Source: Pseudoalteromonas atlantica (GTDB lineage Bacteria > Pseudomonadota > Gammaproteobacteria > Enterobacterales > Alteromonadaceae). Taken from it: a stretch of 64,000 nt of DNA. The stretch lies in the NCBI GenBank assembly GCA_007988745.1, contig BJUT01000001.1, positions 62,001 through 126,000 on the forward strand. The letters run 5' to 3'. Shown piece by piece: positions 57,619 through 64,000 of the stretch; within the stretch, counting starts at the first letter, position 1, and the number at the start of each line of letters is the position of its first letter. A program made the translations under genes and the position numbers. The notes under the pieces were generated by a model, which saw only the letters and a list, made by a program, of their open reading frames with translations, did no database searches and was not told where the DNA came from.

Positions 57619-59472
57619 ATGCAACTTTTAAAAAAACTTTTACTTGTAAGTGCCTGTACTTTACCAACCATTAGCTACGCACTTGACGTTGAGCCAGCTA
57701 ATTGGTGGGTTGGCATGAACAAAAACACGATTACCATCATGGTTCATGAGCAAAACATTGCAAACGAGCAAATTAAATTAGCTAAATACAACGGCGTTAA
57801 GTTAAATAAAGTAACTCGTACCGACAATCCAAATTATGTATTTTTAAATATTACCATTACCGACGCCGCTAAAGCCGGAACGCTTGAATTTAATAGCAGC
57901 GAAACAAGCAATAACTTTGAGTTTCCACTTCTTGAGCGAGATAAAAACAGCGCTCAGCGTCAAGGGTTTACATCAGCTGATACGCTTTATTTAATTAACC
58001 CAGATCGCTTTGCTAATGGTGATAAACAAAACGATACCGTCCAAAGCATGTTAGAAGCGGCAAACCCGAGTATAAAAGGTGGGCGCCACGGTGGTGATAT
58101 TCAGGGCGTTATAAACGCGCTTCCCTATTTAAACGACTTAGGCGTAACACAGCTTTGGCTAACCCCTGTGCTTGAAAACAACATGCCTAACTATTCTTAT
58201 CATGGCTATGCAATTACAGACTTTTATAAGGTTGACCCACGAATGGGCTCAAACCAGCTATACAAAACGTTATCAGTAAAAGCAAAAGAGCAGGGTATAG
58301 GGCTAGTAATGGATATGGTCCTTAACCATTTTGGCTCTGAGCATACTTGGGTTAAAGATAAACCAACTAAAGATTGGATTAACTTTAATGGTGAGTTTAA
58401 TAAAGGCAAAAATGCCACCAGCCATGCGCGCCAAACCATACAAGACCCACACGCCAGTGAATACGACAAGCGCCAGTTTAACGATGGCTGGTTTGTAGAA
58501 ACCATGCCTGATTTAAATCAGCGCCAACCACTGTTAAGTGAATACTTAATTCAAAATGCGATTTGGTGGATAGAATACGCCGATTTAAGCGGCATACGTG
58601 TTGATACCTACTCTTACTCAGATAAAGCATTTTTGAGTGATTGGACAAAAGCCATAATGCAAGAGTACCCAGATTTTAATATTGTTGGAGAAGAGTGGAC
58701 GTCTAACCCTGCTATTGCCTCTTACTGGCAACGTGGCAAGCATAACCAAGATGGCTATACATCAAGCTTACCAAGCGTGATGGACTTTTCGTTGCAAGAG
58801 TCGGTAATTCAAGCGCTAAATGAAGATGAAAGCTGGAACACGGGTTGGATTAAAGTATATGAATCGTTAGCTAATGACTTTTTATACCCTGATACAAATA
58901 ACATTATGGTATTTGCCGATAACCACGATATGAGCCGTGTTTACACTGAGCTTGGTCAAGATGTAGCCAAAACAAAAATGGCGATGACCTTGTTTTTAAC
59001 TACACGTGGCATAGCGCAAATGTATTACGGTACGGAAGTACTATTAGATAACACCCCAAGTAAAGACCATGGTGATATTAGAATCGACTTCCCGGGTGGA
59101 TTTGAAGGGCAAACTCGTAATGCCTTTACCAAAGAGGGCTTAACAAAACAGCAAAAAGAGATGCATAACACCATCAGTACGCTGCTTAACTTTAGAAAAA
59201 ACAGCTCAGCATTAGATAAAGGAAAGCTTGTACATTTTACGCCTCAACAAGGGGTTTATAGTTATACGCGTATTAGCGATGAGCAAACAGTGTTGGTATT
59301 TATGAATAAAAACACACAAGCGCTACAAAAAAATATTGAGTATATGCAAGAGGTAATGCCTAACAGCACAACAGCATTTAATTTATTTACTCAAAAAACA
59401 CAAAAGCTTGGCAAAACTATTGAATTACCAGCGATGAGCGCAACGGTACTCGTTATAAATACGCCACAATAG
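57619..59472 (+). CDS. exported cyclomaltodextrinase-like GH13 enzyme
   Basis: The protein has 617 residues from the second of two adjacent ATGs (57616, 57619); AGG is better spaced for the second. The signal peptide ends TISYA-LDV. Residues of about 22-110 form the N-terminal cyclomaltodextrinase domain (VEPANWWVGMNKNTITIMVH), followed by the GH13 barrel with GIRVDTYSYSD, IVGEEWTSN and FADNHDMSRV, and a C-terminal beta domain. It should cut cyclodextrins or linear maltodextrins in the periplasm. Probably translationally coupled to the halogenase. Confidence 0.88.
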   Translation: MQLLKKLLLVSACTLPTISYALDVEPANWWVGMNKNTITIMVHEQNIANEQIKLAKYNGVKLNKVTRTDNPNYVFLNITITDAAKAGTLEFNSSETSNNFEFPLLERDKNSAQRQGFTSADTLYLINPDRFANGDKQNDTVQSMLEAANPSIKGGRHGGDIQGVINALPYLNDLGVTQLWLTPVLENNMPNYSYHGYAITDFYKVDPRMGSNQLYKTLSVKAKEQGIGLVMDMVLNHFGSEHTWVKDKPTKDWINFNGEFNKGKNATSHARQTIQDPHASEYDKRQFNDGWFVETMPDLNQRQPLLSEYLIQNAIWWIEYADLSGIRVDTYSYSDKAFLSDWTKAIMQEYPDFNIVGEEWTSNPAIASYWQRGKHNQDGYTSSLPSVMDFSLQESVIQALNEDESWNTGWIKVYESLANDFLYPDTNNIMVFADNHDMSRVYTELGQDVAKTKMAMTLFLTTRGIAQMYYGTEVLLDNTPSKDHGDIRIDFPGGFEGQTRNAFTKEGLTKQQKEMHNTISTLLNFRKNSSALDKGKLVHFTPQQGVYSYTRISDEQTVLVFMNKNTQALQKNIEYMQEVMPNSTTAFNLFTQKTQKLGKTIELPAMSATVLVINTPQ

Positions 59473-59477
59473 TGACC

Positions 59478-59491
59478 TGAATACGTATGCA
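59478..59491. promoter_or_regulatory. LacI-type operator, upstream of lipoprotein amylase
   Basis: TGAATACGTATGCA is identical over 14 bases to the site at 53084. It lies 6 bases after the cyclomaltodextrinase stop and 70 bases before the amylase start, so a second regulated promoter for amylase, MFS and GH15 genes is likely. Confidence 0.72.
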
Positions 59492-59560
59492 GCAACTGTA
59501 TGGTTGCTGCAGTAATCTTTAGTATAAAGTTAATAACAATACTGACAAAAAAGACACACA

Positions 59561-61420
59561 ATGAAAAAATCAGTTTATGTACCCGCAGTACTGTGTAGTG
59601 CACTTATTGCTACAGGGTGTTCAGAAAATAACAAACCTGAACAACAGCAAGCACCTGCCCACACGCAAAATGAGCTTACCAAGCCGGTTGTATATCAAGT
59701 ATTTACCCGTTTGTTTGGCAATACCGAAACAGCCAATGTGCCATGGGGCACTAAAGAGCAAAACGGCGTAGGTAAATTTGCCGACTTTAACGATGCAGCC
59801 CTCAAAGGCATTAAAGAGCTAGGTACCACGCACGTTTGGTATACCGGTGTATTACACCACGCGTTAGTGGGCGATTATACCGACTTCGGCATTTCACAAG
59901 ATGACCCCGATGTAGTAAAAGGTCGCGCAGGGTCACCGTACGCAATTAAAGATTACTACGATGTTAACCCCGATTTAGCCGTTAATGTAACAAACCGCAT
60001 GGGGGAGTTTAGCCAGCTTATTGAGCGTACACATAGCCACGGTATGAAAGTCATTATTGATATAGTGCCTAACCATGTTGCCCGTAATTATCAATCACTT
60101 GGAAAGCCTAAAGGCGTAGAGGATTTCGGCGCACAAGACGACACCAGTAAAACGTACGATAAAAATAACAACTTTTACTATGTGCCTGGGCAGTCATTTC
60201 AAGTGCCTACCTCTACAACTTATACCGTGTTAGGGGGAAAGGCTCACCCACTTGCGGATGGCTTTTTTGATGAAACACCTGCTAAATGGACAGGTAACGG
60301 TGCCCGTGCACCAAAACCCGACATTAACGATTGGTACGAAACAGTAAAAGTAAATTATGGCGTAAAGCCTGATGGTAGCTACGATTTTGCTCAGCTGCCA
60401 AACGACTATAAAGACAAAGATTACCGTGCTCATTATGCGTTTTGGCAAGATAAAGAGCTACCAGATAGCTGGTACAAATTTAGAGACATTGCACTTTTTT
60501 GGTTAGACAAAGGCGTTGATGGCTTTAGATACGACATGGCCGAAATGGTACCGGTTGAATTTTGGAGCTTTTTAAATTCGTCAATAAAAATGCAAAAAAG
60601 CGATGCGTTTTTATTGGCCGAAGTATATAACCCGTTAATGTACCGTGCCTATATTCAGCAAGGTAAAATGGATTACCTTTACGATAAAGTCGGCTTTTAC
60701 GATACCTTAAAAGCGATAATGCAACTTAAACAACCTGCCAATAGTATTTTTGATGCGCATCAAAGTGTGCTCGATATAGAGCAACACATGCTGCACTTTT
60801 TAGAAAATCACGACGAGCAACGAATCGCAAGCCCGGATTTTGCGGGTAATGCCCAGTGGGGTAAACCTGCTTTAGTTGTTTCTAATTTAATTAGCCGCGC
60901 GCCAACACTTTTATATTTTGCTCAAGATGTGGGAGAAGATGGCTCTGAAAAGGCGGGGTTTGGAGCGCCGACACGTACCAGTATTTTTGACTACATTGGC
61001 GTCCCAGCGCACCAAGCATGGATGAATAACGGAAAATTTGATGGCGCTAATTTAACCGCAGAGCAAATAGCACTTCGTGATTACTACAAAGCGGTTATGT
61101 CACTGAATAGTTTACCTGCTGTAGTAGGCGGAGAAATGTCGGCACTTAACCTTGTAGGAAGTGAACGTGTTGTTGGTTTTACCCGCTCTTTAGGCCAGCA
61201 AAGTGTGTATGTGTTAAGTAACTTTAGTGAGAAGCCACAAACATTTACGGTTAATTTATCAAAGGCACAATTAGGTGCAGTGAGTGAAAATACGCTATTA
61301 AATGATTTACTTGAAAATCACACCACCGAGCTTAAAGCTCACCCGCAAGGCGCTACATTTAACCTCACACTTGATGCATTTAGCAGCGCAGTATTAACAA
61401 ATAAGGCTAATAATGAATAA
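59561..61420 (+). CDS. secreted lipoprotein alpha-amylase (GH13)
   Basis: The 619-residue enzyme has a lipobox IATGC near residue 20, then a Gln-rich linker and the GH13 barrel (KPVVYQVFTRLFGNTE). Catalytic segments are GFRYDMAEM, LLAEVYNP and LENHDEQRI. A C-terminal beta domain ends the chain. It is expected at the outer membrane, trimming starch or maltodextrin before uptake, like SusG in function though not in family detail. It overlaps the MFS gene by eight bases. Confidence 0.88.
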   Translation: MKKSVYVPAVLCSALIATGCSENNKPEQQQAPAHTQNELTKPVVYQVFTRLFGNTETANVPWGTKEQNGVGKFADFNDAALKGIKELGTTHVWYTGVLHHALVGDYTDFGISQDDPDVVKGRAGSPYAIKDYYDVNPDLAVNVTNRMGEFSQLIERTHSHGMKVIIDIVPNHVARNYQSLGKPKGVEDFGAQDDTSKTYDKNNNFYYVPGQSFQVPTSTTYTVLGGKAHPLADGFFDETPAKWTGNGARAPKPDINDWYETVKVNYGVKPDGSYDFAQLPNDYKDKDYRAHYAFWQDKELPDSWYKFRDIALFWLDKGVDGFRYDMAEMVPVEFWSFLNSSIKMQKSDAFLLAEVYNPLMYRAYIQQGKMDYLYDKVGFYDTLKAIMQLKQPANSIFDAHQSVLDIEQHMLHFLENHDEQRIASPDFAGNAQWGKPALVVSNLISRAPTLLYFAQDVGEDGSEKAGFGAPTRTSIFDYIGVPAHQAWMNNGKFDGANLTAEQIALRDYYKAVMSLNSLPAVVGGEMSALNLVGSERVVGFTRSLGQQSVYVLSNFSEKPQTFTVNLSKAQLGAVSENTLLNDLLENHTTELKAHPQGATFNLTLDAFSSAVLTNKANNE

Positions 61421-62912
61421 TCAAAATAATAATACCGATAAGCCAAATTTAAGTTTTTGGCAAATATGGAACATGTGCTTTGGCTTTTTAGGCATACAAT
61501 TTGGTTTTGCCCTGCAAAACGGCAATGTGAGCCGAATATTTCAAACATTAGGCGCACAAGTTGATGATATTCCCATTTTATGGGTTGCAGCCCCACTTAC
61601 AGGCTTAATTGTTCAGCCTATTATAGGCTATTGGAGTGATAAAACCTGGGGGCGCTTTGGCCGCCGTCGTCCGTTCTTTTTTATAGGCGCAGTGTTAACA
61701 ACGCTTTCACTATTTATTATGCCGCATTCACCAACGCTTTGGATTGCCGCGGGTATGTTATGGATCATGGATGCGTCAATCAACGTAACCATGGAACCGT
61801 TTAGAGCACTTGTTGGTGATAACTTGCCAGAAAAGCAACGCGCGACAGGCTACGGTTTACAAAGCTTTTTTATTGGTATTGGGGCGGTGTTAGCCTCAGC
61901 GCTACCATGGATGATGACCAACTGGTTTGATGTAAGTAATACCGCAGCCCCAGGGCAAATTCCTGAATCTGTTAAATACTCATTTTATTGGGGCGGGGTG
62001 GTGTTACTTGTCGCCGTGCTCTGGACCGTAGCACGTACTAAAGAATACAGCCCTGAGCAATTAGCGGCTTTTGAAAAGCAAAGCGCTCAACCTACTACAA
62101 GCAAAGTGGTTGATATTAACTTTATTAAAGGTGCCATTATTTTTGTGGTACTGGGTTTAGCAACTCTTGCATTAGTCATGGGCTTATCCCTTGAAAAAGA
62201 ATTATACCTACTTGCTGGTGGTTTATTAGCGTTTGGTATTGTGCAGTGGATTGCAGCGGCGCTTAAAAGTGCGAATAAAACCCAAGGTGGTTTTTACCAA
62301 GTAGTACAAGATGTATTTACTATGCCGGAGGCCATGAAGCAGCTTGCCTGGGTGCAGTTTTTTAGCTGGTTTACTTTATTTGCTATGTGGATTTATACCA
62401 CCGCTGCAGTAACAAGCTTTCATTATGGTAGTAGCGATGCAACTTCTAAAGCATTTAACGATGGTGCAGATTGGGTGGGTATTTTATTTGCCGCTTACAA
62501 TGGATTTGCCGCAATTGCCGCTATGTGTATTCCGTTTTTAGTTAAAAAAATGGGATTAAAAGGCGCGCATTGCTTTAATTTATTGCTGGGCGCGTTAAGT
62601 CTTGCAAGCTTCATGTTCATTCAAGACCCTAAAATGCTACTTATACCTATGATAGGCGTAGGGTTTGCTTGGGCGTCTATTTTATCACTCCCGTATGCCA
62701 TGTTAAGTAACGCACTACCGAGTAACAAAATGGGCGTTTATATGGGGATTTTTAACTTTTTTATAGTTATACCTCAGTTACTTGCCGCCAGTGTTTTAGG
62801 GCTTATTTTACGCCACGTATTTTCTAATCAGCCTATTTACGCATTATTAATTGGTGCAGCTTCGTTTGTTGTTGCTGCTGTTGCAGTAATGCGCGTTAAA
62901 AATTCTCATTAA
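61413..62912 (+). CDS. MFS transporter for maltose/maltodextrin (SLC45-like)
   Basis: The 499-residue protein has about twelve membrane segments. The loop DKTWGRFGRRRPFFFIG after segment two is typical of the glycoside-pentoside-hexuronide and SLC45-type sugar symporters. In the locus it is the only inner-membrane importer, so it should bring maltose or short maltodextrins to the cytoplasmic alpha-glucosidase, replacing the MalFGK ABC system of enterobacteria. It overlaps the amylase gene by eight bases. Confidence 0.9.
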   Translation: MNNQNNNTDKPNLSFWQIWNMCFGFLGIQFGFALQNGNVSRIFQTLGAQVDDIPILWVAAPLTGLIVQPIIGYWSDKTWGRFGRRRPFFFIGAVLTTLSLFIMPHSPTLWIAAGMLWIMDASINVTMEPFRALVGDNLPEKQRATGYGLQSFFIGIGAVLASALPWMMTNWFDVSNTAAPGQIPESVKYSFYWGGVVLLVAVLWTVARTKEYSPEQLAAFEKQSAQPTTSKVVDINFIKGAIIFVVLGLATLALVMGLSLEKELYLLAGGLLAFGIVQWIAAALKSANKTQGGFYQVVQDVFTMPEAMKQLAWVQFFSWFTLFAMWIYTTAAVTSFHYGSSDATSKAFNDGADWVGILFAAYNGFAAIAAMCIPFLVKKMGLKGAHCFNLLLGALSLASFMFIQDPKMLLIPMIGVGFAWASILSLPYAMLSNALPSNKMGVYMGIFNFFIVIPQLLAASVLGLILRHVFSNQPIYALLIGAASFVVAAVAVMRVKNSH

Positions 62913-62921
62913 GGACACACA

Positions 62922-64000
62922 ATGAAAAAATATAACCTTATAACCGCCTCTCTTTTAACGTTAGGTTTAACGGCTTGCGGTGCTCAAAACACAAGCACAA
63001 CTAACGAAAGTACCACAGCACAGGTTACATCGGCACCAGGCGCCCCAGGTGCAGAGCCTTTTTGGGCTTATGCGGGTAAAACAGGTATTGGTACATCATA
63101 CGAGCAATACCAAAACGGCCAATACACTGATGCAGCTGCAACGGGGGATGTGTCTAAAGTATGGTTTTCAATTGCTAAAGGGATGATCACCGAAACCATG
63201 TTTGGGCTTATTCACCAAGCACAAATAAAAGACATGCAATTTATAGTAACAGGTAAAGATTTTACCGTTAGTGAAGTGGATGATTTAAATGTCACCATTG
63301 ATTACTTACATAAAGATGCACAAGGTCGCCCGTTATCGCTGGCTTATAAAGTAACAAGCACTGATAAACAAGGCCGCTTTAGCCTAGAAAAACACATATT
63401 TACTGACCCAGATGGGCAAACCCTGTTTGTACGCAGCGTATTTAATACTGAGCTTGAAGGGCTAAAAGCGTATGTGTCTGTTAATCCGTACATTAATAAT
63501 AACGGCTTAGGTGACTTTGCTAAAACAACAGAGCAAGGCCTAGTAGCATGGGAAAACGATAACTATCTATCACTTCAATCCGCATCACCATTTAAAGCAA
63601 AAACGGTAGGGTTTACAGGAAAAAGTGACGGCATTAATGCACTTAAAACTACGCAATCTATAACTACCCAATACACAAATACCGGCGAAACTGCTGGTAA
63701 TGTAAGCATGCTTGCAGAGCTTGGCGAGATAAGTGCAAATACCACTTTTGATTTAGCCCTGAGCTTTGGTAAAACGCAGCAGCAAAGTATTCAGCAAGGC
63801 GAAAAAAGTTTGGCAAAAGGGTACCAAGCGGTGCTCGATCACTACAACGGCAAAGGAGAAGCGCTAGGCTGGGAAGATTACCTACAAAGCCTAAAACCGC
63901 TTAATACCATGGTTGAACAAACAGCCGATAACGGTAAGCTTTTATACACCAGCACCATGGTACTAAAAGCACAAGAAGATAAAACACACGCAGGGGCATT
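62922..64000 (+). CDS. GH15 glucodextranase/glucoamylase lipoprotein, N-terminal part (3' end outside window)
   Basis: The frame stays open from the ATG at 62922 to the window edge, 359 codons. AAGGA lies six bases upstream. The signal peptide has lipobox LTAC. The next 260 or so residues form the beta-sandwich domain of glucodextranase-type GH15 enzymes (FWAYAGKTGIGTSYEQY, KVWFSIAKGMITETMFG). The start of the catalytic barrel follows, ending at the edge with TSTMVLKAQEDKTHAGA, which matches the first helices of GH15. It should release glucose from the ends of maltodextrins in the periplasm or at the surface. The catalytic Glu residues lie beyond the edge. Confidence 0.88.
   Translation, partial: MKKYNLITASLLTLGLTACGAQNTSTTNESTTAQVTSAPGAPGAEPFWAYAGKTGIGTSYEQYQNGQYTDAAATGDVSKVWFSIAKGMITETMFGLIHQAQIKDMQFIVTGKDFTVSEVDDLNVTIDYLHKDAQGRPLSLAYKVTSTDKQGRFSLEKHIFTDPDGQTLFVRSVFNTELEGLKAYVSVNPYINNNGLGDFAKTTEQGLVAWENDNYLSLQSASPFKAKTVGFTGKSDGINALKTTQSITTQYTNTGETAGNVSMLAELGEISANTTFDLALSFGKTQQQSIQQGEKSLAKGYQAVLDHYNGKGEALGWEDYLQSLKPLNTMVEQTADNGKLLYTSTMVLKAQEDKTHAGA

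Noticed and set aside
62980..63186. Short + strand frame near the right edge
   Set aside because: It is out of frame with the GH15 gene that covers this stretch and has no binding site.

Overview
The window looks like a chromosomal segment of a marine gammaproteobacterium, most probably Pseudoalteromonas. This is inferred from the AT-rich base composition, the gene set (COG3014/YcfL/LpoB block, CLCA_X protein, DUF3718 protein, VolA-type phospholipase, TonB-dependent maltodextrin locus) and the Alteromonadales-like gene order. No tRNA, rRNA, CRISPR array, prophage or insertion sequence was seen. The only mobile-looking DNA is a small family of about 155-162 bp palindromic repeats, present in three copies.

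Region 1 (1-10.7 kb, all + strand) is for nitrate assimilation and molybdenum cofactor synthesis. It runs: the 3' end of a membrane-anchored Ser/Thr kinase, an outer-membrane porin, an FAD/[2Fe-2S] electron-transfer subunit, the assimilatory nitrate reductase, then moaA-mobA-moaB-moaC-moaD-moaE with overlapping or near-touching ends, a small membrane protein of unknown function and a MOSC-domain protein. The enzyme and the cofactor it needs are thus made from one co-directional block.

Region 2 (10.8-23 kb) is housekeeping: eda, metG, apbC, dcd, an orphan PilJ-type sensor, a DTW-domain tRNA modification gene paired with an HExxH protein, an Hpt protein, alaA, a glycine-zipper protein, and the cell-envelope set lpoB/ycfL/COG3014.

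Region 3 (23.3-34 kb) holds an EamA transporter with a structured leader, a tight five-gene minus-strand operon (ACT protein, phosphotransfer-dead IIA-like protein, ArsC-like reductase, dapE, M15 peptidase), ackA-pta with divergent yfbV, and rlmA, a lone CbiM-like permease and xthA.

Region 4 (34-50.8 kb) keeps the enterobacterial rluB-yciK-sohB-topA order, broken up by two large lipoprotein genes (a VolA-like lipase and a many-module Ig-like surface protein) and a dicarboxylate/amino-acid symporter. scpB precedes rluB without scpA beside it.

Region 5 (50.9-64 kb) is a maltodextrin utilisation locus. A cytoplasmic alpha-glucosidase is divergent from a TonB receptor, a flavin-dependent halogenase, an exported cyclomaltodextrinase-like enzyme, a lipoprotein alpha-amylase, an MFS sugar transporter and a GH15 glucodextranase/glucoamylase cut by the window edge. 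Three near-identical palindromes of a LacI-type operator sit in front of the glucosidase, the receptor and the amylase. This suggests one regulon in which glucan is bound and hydrolysed outside or in the periplasm, imported by the MFS protein and finished in the cytoplasm. The halogenase, with its catalytic Lys and Glu in place, has no obvious role in glucan metabolism and is the most intriguing gene here.
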